Notes under the pieces: model-generated
Database searches by the model: none
What the model saw: the letters and a program-made list of their open reading frames with translations, nothing else
Told to the model about the DNA's origin: nothing
NCBI RefSeq assembly: GCF_026239695.1
Contig: NZ_JAPIVS010000007.1
Location: 248,001-312,000, forward strand
From: Pedobacter sp. MC2016-15
GTDB lineage: Bacteria > Bacteroidota > Bacteroidia > Sphingobacteriales > Sphingobacteriaceae
DNA length: 64,000 nt
Direction of reading: 5' to 3'
In this document: one piece after another, positions 17,077-25,217 of the stretch
Position numbering within the stretch: position 1 is the stretch's first letter
How the letters are laid out: the number at the start of each line of letters is the position of its first letter
Translations under genes and position numbers: made by a program

Positions 17077-17992
17077 ACTGGCTGCCAAGGGTATTCTTTT
17101 TCTCGCCAACCTTCTCGTCTTCTTCAAATAAAACACCTTTTACATTGAGATGGTGGCCTATTTGTTCTTTACCTACCTCTTCTTCAAAACCAATGATCTG
17201 TTTACGGTATTTACAAAGCTGACAGTTCATATTTCCTGTACCGTTAACGGCTTCTTCCAAACGGCTGTCGAAAGCCTTTAACATCAGCTCGTCCGTGCCG
17301 AAGGCCGCAGTGCAGATAATTTCCTGCTCAGAAAGCCTGTTTTTCTCTTCAATCGTAGCATGTATCCTGTCCAGCAAGACCCCCGAGAAAAAGAAAAATG
17401 GGATGGCGATCGTTCTTTTGAAACCCAGTTTTTCTACCAGCGCCAGAGATTGTTCAACCGAAGGGTAGGCGGTGCCGCTGTAAGCTGTAGTGGCAAAGCC
17501 GAAGCCCATTCCTTCCCAGAGCATGCTCATGAGCTTGGTCACGTCGCTGTTGGCATCAGGATCCGTAGTGCCCCTACCAACCACCACCAGGCAGGTTTCC
17601 CGGCGATCTATTGCAGTCAGCCCTGCTTCTGTTTCTTCAATCCTCTTTTTCGCCAGGTCCAGAACGAAGGAGTTTACCCCAATAGGGCTGCCCATTTTAA
17701 TCTGAAGATCGGGATAGTACGACTGGATCGTGTTTAGTTCATATGGAATATCGTTTTTGGCATGTGCGCCTGCAAAAAGAATCACTGGCAGCGCATAAAT
17801 CACGCGTACGCCTTTGTTGTACATGCGCTCTACCGCCGCTTCAAACAGCGGATGATTAAATTCCAGGAAGCCATAATCTACCTCATAGTTACTTTTATAA
17901 CGCCCTTTGAGGATCTCTACCAGTTTCTTGAATTCTTCTACACCAGCGGTTTTTCTGCTGCCGTGGCCGCAAAGCAAAACTCCTTCTTTCAT
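17054..17992 (-). CDS. cbiX: Sirohydrochlorin cobaltochelatase, long form
   Basis: CbiX inserts cobalt into sirohydrochlorin, the committing step of the anaerobic route. The 312-residue protein has two chelatase-like halves. His10 in LLCGHGSRK and His77 in LFAGAHAKNDIP are the expected metal and proton ligands, and the second half starts VVVGRGTTDPDANSD. The C-terminal tail carries MNCQLC (255-260), the MxCxxC motif that binds an iron-sulfur cluster in long-form CbiX of Bacillus megaterium. The start overlaps the cobA stop by 4 bases, so the two form a unit. Confidence 0.93.
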   Translation of the reverse strand: MKEGVLLCGHGSRKTAGVEEFKKLVEILKGRYKSNYEVDYGFLEFNHPLFEAAVERMYNKGVRVIYALPVILFAGAHAKNDIPYELNTIQSYYPDLQIKMGSPIGVNSFVLDLAKKRIEETEAGLTAIDRRETCLVVVGRGTTDPDANSDVTKLMSMLWEGMGFGFATTAYSGTAYPSVEQSLALVEKLGFKRTIAIPFFFFSGVLLDRIHATIEEKNRLSEQEIICTAAFGTDELMLKAFDSRLEEAVNGTGNMNCQLCKYRKQIIGFEEEVGKEQIGHHLNVKGVLFEEDEKVGEKKNTLGSQFKKLLGI

Positions 17993-18717
17993 AGTGATAA
18001 ATTTACAACCGCCCCAATGATGATGATGGCGGGATAGGTCAACTGTGCCGATGCAGCCATCGCCGGCAGGTCCTGCGCCAGTCCTTTGACAGATTTTTGT
18101 GCCGGCAGGGAGGCATGCTGTATGATCGCAGCCGGGATATGGCCTTTTCCTGCTTCTATATAGGTATTTGCAATGGAGGAGAGCTGTTTCATGCCCATGT
18201 AGATCACTACCGTGGCATTGCTTTGCATGGCCAGACGGAGGTCGGCCGACAAAGTGCCGTCTTTCCTGGTTCCTGTTACCACCCAGATGCTTTCGCTCAC
18301 ATTCCTGTGCGTCAGAGGGATATCCTCAAAGCCCACAGCCTGCATACTCGATATTCCTGGTACAAAATGCGTTTTTATGCCCTGTTCACGGGCGTAAAGA
18401 ATTTCTTCAAAGCCTCTCCCAAAGATGAAGGGGTCACCACCTTTGAGGCGAACTACCTTTCCTTTGGTAAAGGCATAGTGCCTGATCAGTTCATGAATGG
18501 TCTCCTGTGGGGTATACTCACCGTAAGGCTGTTTGCCCACATATACTTTCTCACAATCTGCTCTGGCAATACTCAGCAGTTCTTTATTGGCCAGGTTATC
18601 ATATAAAATAACGTTCGCCTCCTGCAATATTTTATAACCTTTAATGGTCATCAGATCTATATCACCCGGGCCGGCTCCAACTACAAATAATTCAGGGGAT
18701 TCGTTATTTTCTGTCAT
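17989..18717 (-). CDS. cobA: Uroporphyrinogen-III C-methyltransferase
   Basis: This SUMT converts uroporphyrinogen III to precorrin-2 using two SAM, the branch point to sirohaem and B12. The 242-residue protein shows VVGAGPGDIDLMTIKG (12-27), VVRLKGGDPFIFGRG (87-101), HFVPGISSM and PLTHRNVS, with no fused CysG-type dehydrogenase domain. It is upstream of cbiX with a 4-base overlap. A separate precorrin-2 dehydrogenase must lie elsewhere in the genome. Confidence 0.94.
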   Translation of the reverse strand: MTENNESPELFVVGAGPGDIDLMTIKGYKILQEANVILYDNLANKELLSIARADCEKVYVGKQPYGEYTPQETIHELIRHYAFTKGKVVRLKGGDPFIFGRGFEEILYAREQGIKTHFVPGISSMQAVGFEDIPLTHRNVSESIWVVTGTRKDGTLSADLRLAMQSNATVVIYMGMKQLSSIANTYIEAGKGHIPAAIIQHASLPAQKSVKGLAQDLPAMAASAQLTYPAIIIIGAVVNLSL

Positions 18718-18868
18718 TCAAATTAAAAATTGCCTAAAATTAAGGTTTATATTGGTCTTAACTCAATTTTTCAGTCTGAATGATCAATCGTATGCATTTT
18801 GACATTAAAGAGAAATTTATACATGTATTCTATAGGAGAGTAAATCAGTATTTAACTAAATTTATGGC

Positions 18869-20269
18869 ATGCAAAGCGTAAACCTATCCTGGCTCAAATC
18901 TCTCGAAGTTTTTATAAATGTCCCCGACGCACAGTTACAATGGTTTATTGATAACAGTGAGATCATAGTGGTGGAGGACGGCGAAGTCATCTTTCAGCCG
19001 GGTGATAAGCTGACCGGCCCACATATCGTGGTTGAAGGAGGCATACAGTTTTATATGGTGCAGAATGGTTCGCGCAGGGCATCTGTGAATATCCACCGGG
19101 GTGATATTACCGGTTACCTTCCCTATTCAAGAGGAAAGGTTTCCGTAGGATACGCCGTGGCAGTTGGCCAGTTGCAAACACTGAGCCTGCATGGGGAGAA
19201 GATGCAGGAAATGATCAGGGAACATTTTGAACTGACGCAGGCGCTGGTACATGTGATGAGCAACAGGGTGAGGGACTTTACCGCCTTTCAGCAGCAGAAC
19301 GAGAAAATGATGGCGCTGGGTAAGCTCTCTGCCGGACTGGCACATGAACTCAATAACCCCGCATCAGCTATTGCGCGCGACTCACAGTCGCTGCAACAAC
19401 ACCTCAAGCTGGACCCAAAGTTGTTCAAGGAGCTGCTGATGATTCGTATTGATGAAGACCAGGTAGACCAGCTCAACAGGGAACTGTTTAAGGTACTGTC
19501 TATAACAGAACCGCCACGGCTGAATTTGAAGGAACGTATGGCACTGGAAGATAGCCTCACTGAATGGTTTGAGGATCACGATGTAGAAAATGGATATGCA
19601 ATTGCCGAAAGTTTTGCTGATTTCAGCTTCTCTGCAGATAGCCTGAATGCCTGCGCCGCCGCTATCCCGCCGGCATGTTTATCCCCCATGTTTAACCTGA
19701 TCAGTAACTTATTGATCACGGAAAGAATGGTGCAGGATATCCAGTTGTCCTCTAAGAGGATTGCTGACCTCGTTACGTCTATCAAGAACTTTACCCACAT
19801 GGACCGCGCGCAGGACAAGCAGTTTGCGGATATCCACATTGGAATACGTAATACACTGACGATGCTGGGGCATAAGATCAGGAAGGGAAATATTGCAGTG
19901 GTAGAAGATTATGACGAAACCCTGCCCCCGGTAAAAGGGCTGATCGGCGAGCTGAACCAGGTGTGGACAAACATCATCGATAATGCAATTGATGCGATGG
20001 AGGTGAATGGCAAAGGCACCCTGACCATAAAAACTGAAAGGGACAAGGAGTTTGTACAAATACAGCTGATAGACGACGGCCCGGGAATCCCGGCGGAGGT
20101 AGTCCCAAATATTTTTGATCCTTTTTATACCACCAAGCCAATGGGCAAAGGTACGGGGCTGGGGCTCGAAGTCGTGCAGCGGATCATCTACCAGCATAAC
20201 GGAACAGTAAAGGTGAAGTCGGCCCCCGGGCATACAGTGTTCACCGTATGTTTCCCACTGGATAACTAA
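18869..20269 (+). CDS. Cytosolic histidine kinase with cyclic-nucleotide-binding-type sensor domain
   Basis: Residues 1-140 form a Crp-like cyclic-nucleotide-binding domain (FINVPDAQLQWF, EVIFQPGDKLTGPHIVVEGG, then RGDITGYLPYSRG). The kinase core follows: H-box LSAGLAHELNNPASAI with His159, N-box LNQVWTNIIDNAIDAM, G1 DDGPGI, F-box FDPFYTTKP and G2 GKGTGLGLEVV. No membrane helix is present. Between H- and N-boxes lies a long insert (about 175-280). The gene is followed 32 bases later by the receiver-reductase fusion, its likely partner. The ligand is unknown; the phosphate-cassette arginine of true cAMP binders is not evident. Confidence 0.9.
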   Translation: MQSVNLSWLKSLEVFINVPDAQLQWFIDNSEIIVVEDGEVIFQPGDKLTGPHIVVEGGIQFYMVQNGSRRASVNIHRGDITGYLPYSRGKVSVGYAVAVGQLQTLSLHGEKMQEMIREHFELTQALVHVMSNRVRDFTAFQQQNEKMMALGKLSAGLAHELNNPASAIARDSQSLQQHLKLDPKLFKELLMIRIDEDQVDQLNRELFKVLSITEPPRLNLKERMALEDSLTEWFEDHDVENGYAIAESFADFSFSADSLNACAAAIPPACLSPMFNLISNLLITERMVQDIQLSSKRIADLVTSIKNFTHMDRAQDKQFADIHIGIRNTLTMLGHKIRKGNIAVVEDYDETLPPVKGLIGELNQVWTNIIDNAIDAMEVNGKGTLTIKTERDKEFVQIQLIDDGPGIPAEVVPNIFDPFYTTKPMGKGTGLGLEVVQRIIYQHNGTVKVKSAPGHTVFTVCFPLDN

Positions 20270-20301
20270 ATGCTTTTTTAAATTACTACAATGATTGCAA
20301 T

Positions 20302-21963
20302 ATGAATCTCCCTATAATTTTTTCTATCGATGACGATCCTCAGGTATTGCGTGCCATTAGCCGCGACCTGAAAAGGCAATATGGTAATGTGTATAAAATC
20401 ATCAGTACCACCTCTGCCAATGAAGCCCTGGAGGCACTGACCGATCTGAAGAACAGCTCTGATGTGGTTGCGCTCTTTCTGTGTGATCAGCGTATGCCCG
20501 AGATGGAGGGTGTAGCTTTCCTGGAAAAAGCAATTAAGATCTTTCCTGAGGCAAAACGGGTACTGCTAACGGCCTATTCTGATACAGAGGCGGCTATAAA
20601 AGCCATCAATGAGGTGAAACTTGATTATTATCTGATCAAACCCTGGGATCCGCCGGAGGAAAAACTCTATCCCGTAATTACGGATCTGCTGGATGACTGG
20701 CAGGGGGATTATATTCCTGAATTTAAGGGGATAAAACTGGTAGGTTTCCAGTTCTCACCACAGTCGCACCTGGTGAAAGATTACCTTGGAAGTAACCTGA
20801 TCCCTTACCGCTGGCTGGATGTGCAGTCGCACCCGGAAGCGGCAAATATGCTGAGCATCAATAACCTTTGTAATGATGATCTTCCGCTGGTATTTTTTGA
20901 TGATGGCTCTTACCTTACAAAGCCCTCTATCAAGGATATTGCTGCCAAGATCGGCAAGAACCCGGAGACCATGCATGATATCTATGATGTGGTAATCATT
21001 GGTGCGGGACCAGCTGGTCTTGCTGCTGCGGTATACGGCGCTTCTGAAGGTCTGAAGACGCTGATGATTGAACGTAAGGCACCGGGAGGACAAGCGGGAA
21101 CAAGTTCCAGAATAGAGAATTACCTGGGTTTCCCATCGGGACTGAGCGGGGCCGACCTCACCAGACGTGCGATGAGTCAGGCGACCAGATTAGGCGCGGC
21201 ATTTCTATCCCCGCAGTCGGTCAAAGATATCAGGCAGAAAGATGGATACAAAACGATTATCCTGGATGATGGTCCTGATATTCTTACCCGTTCAGTGGTG
21301 ATCACTACAGGCGTGGATTACCGTAAGCTGGAAGTGAAAGGGGTGGAGGACTTTACGGGAGCGGGTATCTATTACGGAGCGGCAAATACCGAAGCCTCGG
21401 CTTGTAAAGGGAGGGATGTCTTTATTATTGGTGGCGGAAACTCTGCCGGACAATCTGCAATGTACCTTTCAAAATTTGCGAGCAACGTAAGTATTATTAT
21501 CAGAAAGGATGACCTCTCTGCAACGATGTCTGCCTATCTGATTGAGCAGATTGAACTGACGCCAAATATTCACGTGCTGCCAAACACAGAGTTGTTTGAA
21601 GCTACGGGAGATCTCCATCTTGATAAATTGACGCTGATCAATATCAAAACCAAAGAGAAACAAACAAAAGATGCCGGAGCCCTCTATATTTTTATTGGTG
21701 CCAAGCCGTATACCGACTGGATAAAGCTGGAGATTATCAAAAATGAAAAGGACTTTATTGAGACAGGCCGGGAGCTGCGCAATTATGAGGAGTTTAAGAA
21801 GACCTGGAAGTTATCCAGAGATCCTTACCTGCTGGAGACCAGCTGTGCAGGGGTTTTTGCCGCAGGAGATGTGCGTGCCGGAGCGATGAACAGGGTGGCT
21901 TCTGCAGTGGGCGAAGGCTCAATGGCCATCAGCTTTGTACACAAGTATCTGGCTGAGGTTTAG
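20302..21963 (+). CDS. Receiver / glutaredoxin-like / thioredoxin-reductase-like fusion
   Basis: Residues 1-135 are a receiver domain (acidic IDDD at 9-12, phosphoacceptor Asp62 in CDQRMP, LIKPW at 111-115). Residues about 144-215 look like a glutaredoxin fold with SPQS at 152-155 where CPYC would be expected. Residues 227-553 are a thioredoxin-reductase-like flavoprotein: FAD site VVIIGAGPAGLAAA, APGGQAGTSSRIENYLGF, NAD(P) site VFIIGGGNSAGQSA and FAAGDVRAGAMNRVASAVGEG. The CATCDG disulfide is replaced by GAANTEA (359-365). The enzyme therefore cannot relay electrons through the usual dithiol. It is probably phosphorylated by the kinase just upstream. Confidence 0.9.
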   Translation: MNLPIIFSIDDDPQVLRAISRDLKRQYGNVYKIISTTSANEALEALTDLKNSSDVVALFLCDQRMPEMEGVAFLEKAIKIFPEAKRVLLTAYSDTEAAIKAINEVKLDYYLIKPWDPPEEKLYPVITDLLDDWQGDYIPEFKGIKLVGFQFSPQSHLVKDYLGSNLIPYRWLDVQSHPEAANMLSINNLCNDDLPLVFFDDGSYLTKPSIKDIAAKIGKNPETMHDIYDVVIIGAGPAGLAAAVYGASEGLKTLMIERKAPGGQAGTSSRIENYLGFPSGLSGADLTRRAMSQATRLGAAFLSPQSVKDIRQKDGYKTIILDDGPDILTRSVVITTGVDYRKLEVKGVEDFTGAGIYYGAANTEASACKGRDVFIIGGGNSAGQSAMYLSKFASNVSIIIRKDDLSATMSAYLIEQIELTPNIHVLPNTELFEATGDLHLDKLTLINIKTKEKQTKDAGALYIFIGAKPYTDWIKLEIIKNEKDFIETGRELRNYEEFKKTWKLSRDPYLLETSCAGVFAAGDVRAGAMNRVASAVGEGSMAISFVHKYLAEV

Positions 21964-22672
21964 GAATTGCAGTGCTGAGCAGGGTTTGTATTTTTTGTGA
22001 GGATATTTCAATTTTGGAAGCCATAGAAAATACTTTCTCTGCACTCATTTCACGGCTGCCCAGCAATTGGGCATACAGGGAAATGGAGGTTACAGGGTTT
22101 TTCAGATCGTGCGACAAGCGTCTGAGAAATTCATCATGAGTTTTCTGCAGCTGAAGGTTGACCAGCCTGGATTCCATCTTCTCCATGATATGATCTGCCA
22201 ATAACTGTAGCAGGCGGATTTGCTTCTCGCTAACGTCAGGATGTGCTTTGCTATCGGTTACGCAGATGGTGCCCAATGCAGAGCCCGATCCGTTTTTGAT
22301 GGGGGCGGCTGCATAAAAGCGGAGATCATCATCTCCCTTTAAAAAAGAACTGTCTGTTAATTCATAATGCTGATGGATATCGTGATATACGGTGACTTCA
22401 TCTTTGAGAATGCTTAAAGAACACAGGTTTTCGGCCCTTTTTGTGGCTCTTGGTCCGTATTCAGCGGGGAAGCTGGCTTTGATAAAAACCTCATCCTTAT
22501 CAACAAAACAGATAAAGGCTTTTTCGCTGTCAAAGATCTCAGCAGCAAGCAATGTCAGGAGGTCAAAATCTGTCTCCGGAAGTGTATTCAAAATTTCAAA
22601 TCTGTTCAATTCTTCTATCCTGAATGACTCATCCTCAGGAATAATATCGACAGGCATCTTGTAATTTATCAT
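21929..22672 (-). CDS. GAF-HisKA protein lacking an ATPase domain
   Basis: Residues about 20-165 form a GAF domain (RIEELNRFEILNTLPET, AAAPIKNGSGSALGTICVTD). A HisKA helix pair follows with EFLRRLSHDLKNPVTSISLYAQLL and phosphoacceptor His188. The protein then ends at residue 247 with no N-, G1- or G2-boxes. It therefore cannot phosphorylate itself; it could be a phosphotransfer or dimerisation partner of another kinase. Its 3' end overlaps the convergent receiver-reductase gene by 35 bases. The start could also be the Met at residue 6. Confidence 0.82.
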   Translation of the reverse strand: MINYKMPVDIIPEDESFRIEELNRFEILNTLPETDFDLLTLLAAEIFDSEKAFICFVDKDEVFIKASFPAEYGPRATKRAENLCSLSILKDEVTVYHDIHQHYELTDSSFLKGDDDLRFYAAAPIKNGSGSALGTICVTDSKAHPDVSEKQIRLLQLLADHIMEKMESRLVNLQLQKTHDEFLRRLSHDLKNPVTSISLYAQLLGSREMSAEKVFSMASKIEISSQKIQTLLSTAIPKPQPDTCVQS

Positions 22673-22936
22673 TTATCTTTAATTTCAGTATGATGTGACA
22701 ATGAATCTGTTAGCTCCTGGTAGTTGGTTCAGTATCCTATAAAAAAAAGCTTGTGACCGAATAAACAAAAAACTGGATTGATTGTTGTGCAAATATTGTT
22801 TTTGAGAATGTTTGACCAAATGTAAGATATTGATACTTTAAATATCATGTATTTTCTTCATCAATTTAAAATATGAATTTAATTAAGTTTTGCCTGGGAT
22901 TCATTAAGTTTTTGATTTCGCAGGTTTAGGAGATTA

Positions 22937-24466
22937 TTAATGGTCAGTGGTGATCGGTTGTATCATGGGAAGAATCTCATCTACGTACTTTCGCTCATTG
23001 GCAAGACGGGGAACTTTATGCTGCCCGCCCAATTTACCTTTTGATTTGAGCCAGTTGTAAAAAGTGTTATGTGGCGCATTGTGCACCTTTGGACGGCACA
23101 GGGCCATGTTATTAAAACGCTTGGCATCGTAATCTGAATTGATCTCGCGAAGCGTCTGATCCAGGATATCCACAAACTTTTCAAAATTATCCGGTTGCTG
23201 GTCAAACTCTATGATCCATTCATGTCCGCCAGCCTTGTCCCCCCTGAAATAAATCGGACAGGCGGTATAATCTTTAAATGCAGCACCGGTCTCGCGGCAG
23301 GCTTTACTGATCGCCTGCTCAGCATTATCAATAATTACCTCTTCCCCAAAAGCATTGATAAAGTGTTTCGTCCGTCCTGTGATCTTGATCCTGAAAGGCG
23401 AAAGCGAGGTAAACTGAACAGTATCGCCAATGACATATCTCCATAAGCCAGCATTGGTAGAAATGATGATCGCATAGTTTTTATGCAGTTCCACTTCCTC
23501 CAGGCTCAGCGTTTTAGGATTGTCATCACAGAGCTGGTCGAGCGGCAGAAATTCATAGTAAATACCATAATCCAGCATGAGCAGCATCTCTTCAGAATGC
23601 AGCTGATCCTGAATACCAAAGAAGCCCTCTGAGGCATTGTAAGTCTCCAGGTAGTACATTTCATCAGATGGGATCAGTTCTTTGAACTGCTCCCTGTAGG
23701 GGCCAAAGTTTACGGCGCCGTGGAAATAGAGTTCCAGGTTTGGCCATACCTCCAGCAGGTTTTTCTTGCCGGTAATCTCCAGCACTTTTTTAGCCAGTAC
23801 AATCGTCCAGGTTGGTACTCCCGAAATGTTGGTTACGTTTTCTCTGATGGTAGCCTCAGCCATTTTCTCCATCTTCTGTTCGTAGTCATTCATCAGGGCA
23901 ATAGAAATATTCGGCGTGCGGTAATACTCGGCCCACATCGGCAGATTCTTGATCAGTACTGCCGAGAGATCACCGTAAAAGGTATCCTCATTCAGCTGGT
24001 TGATCTGGTGACTGCCTCCAAGAACCAGGGCTTTACCGGTAAGGATCTGGTTGTTAGGTTTATTGTTACAGAAGATAGAGATCATGTCTTTACCTCCTTT
24101 GAAATGACATTCTTCAAGGGCTTCAGGCGATACCGGGATAAACTTACTTCTGTCGCTCGTGGTGCCCGATGATTTTGCAAACCACCTGACTTCTGAAGGC
24201 CAGAGCACATTTTGTTCGCCCTGCAGCATACGCTCGATGTAGGGCTTCATGCTGTCGTAATTCTGAAGCGGTACACGCTCTTTGAACTGCTCAGAAGTCT
24301 CTATAGACCTGTAATCGTATTTTTTTCCCCATTCAGTGTTTTCCGCAGAGGAAATCAGGTTGTGAAACCATTCTTCCTGTACGTCTACCGGATATTTCAT
24401 GAAAAGCTCTATCTGATGAACGCGCTTTTTCATGTACCAGGTAAAAATAGAATTTACAAAAGCCAT
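22937..24466 (-). CDS. GH3-family acyl-adenylate/amide synthetase-like protein
   Basis: This 509-residue protein belongs to the plant auxin-responsive GH3 superfamily, which adenylates carboxylic acids and couples them to amines. Visible are the nucleotide-binding SSGTTSDRSKFIPVS (99-113), NISGVPTWTIVLAKKVLE, YNASEGFFGIQD, LWRYVIGDTVQF and GRTKHFINAFGEEV. Bacterial members are common in Bacteroidota but have no settled role. It is the third gene of recJ-lptB-GH3, 16 bases after lptB. The substrate is unknown. Confidence 0.88.
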   Translation of the reverse strand: MAFVNSIFTWYMKKRVHQIELFMKYPVDVQEEWFHNLISSAENTEWGKKYDYRSIETSEQFKERVPLQNYDSMKPYIERMLQGEQNVLWPSEVRWFAKSSGTTSDRSKFIPVSPEALEECHFKGGKDMISIFCNNKPNNQILTGKALVLGGSHQINQLNEDTFYGDLSAVLIKNLPMWAEYYRTPNISIALMNDYEQKMEKMAEATIRENVTNISGVPTWTIVLAKKVLEITGKKNLLEVWPNLELYFHGAVNFGPYREQFKELIPSDEMYYLETYNASEGFFGIQDQLHSEEMLLMLDYGIYYEFLPLDQLCDDNPKTLSLEEVELHKNYAIIISTNAGLWRYVIGDTVQFTSLSPFRIKITGRTKHFINAFGEEVIIDNAEQAISKACRETGAAFKDYTACPIYFRGDKAGGHEWIIEFDQQPDNFEKFVDILDQTLREINSDYDAKRFNNMALCRPKVHNAPHNTFYNWLKSKGKLGGQHKVPRLANERKYVDEILPMIQPITTDH

Positions 24467-24482
24467 ATCTGGTTAGTATAGA

Positions 24483-25217
24483 TTATAGGTTTTTACTTCG
24501 AAGTACAAAATTAGAGCCGAGATATACCTTTCTCACCATTTCATTGGCCGCAAGTACCTCTGGTGTGCCAGATTCGAGGATTTTTCCTTCAAACAGCAGA
24601 TAAGCCCTGTCTGTAATTGACAACGTTTCCTGCACGTTGTGGTCAGTAATGAGGATACCGATGTTTTTATTCCTCAGTTTTGCCACAATGGTCTGTATTT
24701 CTTCTACAGCAATAGGGTCTACACCAGCAAAAGGTTCGTCAAGCAGGATAAAGTTAGGGCTGGCCGCCAATGCACGTGCGATTTCCGTTCTGCGGCGTTC
24801 ACCACCGGAAAGCAGGTCGCCACGGTTTTTGCGCACTTTATGCAAACTAAACTCGTCGATCAGTTCTTCCAGTTTTTCTTCTCTTTCTACCCTGGACATG
24901 TCTGTCATCTCGAGGATAGACAAGATATTGTCTTCTACGGTAAGCTTCCTGAAAACTGAAGCCTCCTGCGCAAGGTAACCAATTCCTTTTTGCGCCCGTC
25001 GGTACATGGCATCCTTGGTAATATCTTCATCACCCAAATAAATTGATCCTTCATTGGGTTTAATCAATCCTACAATCATATAAAAAGAGGTAGTCTTTCC
25101 GGCACCGTTGGGCCCCAGTAATCCTACAATCTCACCCTGGCTCACACTAAACGAAACATCGTTTACGACGGTCCGCTGTTTGTATTTTTTAATAAGATTA
25201 TCAGCTCTTAATATCAT
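24483..25217 (-). CDS. lptB: LPS export ABC transporter ATP-binding protein
   Basis: LptB powers extraction of lipopolysaccharide from the inner membrane with LptFG. The 244-residue protein has Walker A GPNGAGKTT (35-43), Q-loop region YLAQEASVFRKLTVEDN, signature LLSGGERRRTEIARAL, Walker B FILLDEPFAGVDP and switch His in LITDHNVQETL. EASVFRKLTVEDN is diagnostic of LptB among ABC ATPases. The start overlaps the recJ stop (ATGA). LptF/LptG are not in the window. Confidence 0.93.
   Translation of the reverse strand: MILRADNLIKKYKQRTVVNDVSFSVSQGEIVGLLGPNGAGKTTSFYMIVGLIKPNEGSIYLGDEDITKDAMYRRAQKGIGYLAQEASVFRKLTVEDNILSILEMTDMSRVEREEKLEELIDEFSLHKVRKNRGDLLSGGERRRTEIARALAASPNFILLDEPFAGVDPIAVEEIQTIVAKLRNKNIGILITDHNVQETLSITDRAYLLFEGKILESGTPEVLAANEMVRKVYLGSNFVLRSKNL

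Noticed and set aside
19709..20233. 174-codon minus-strand frame
   Set aside because: Antisense to the histidine kinase core motifs; no family resemblance.
21929..22672. Frameshift hiding an ATPase domain in the GAF-HisKA gene
   Set aside because: The sequence beyond the stop encodes the convergent flavoprotein, with no N- or G-box in any frame on the minus strand.
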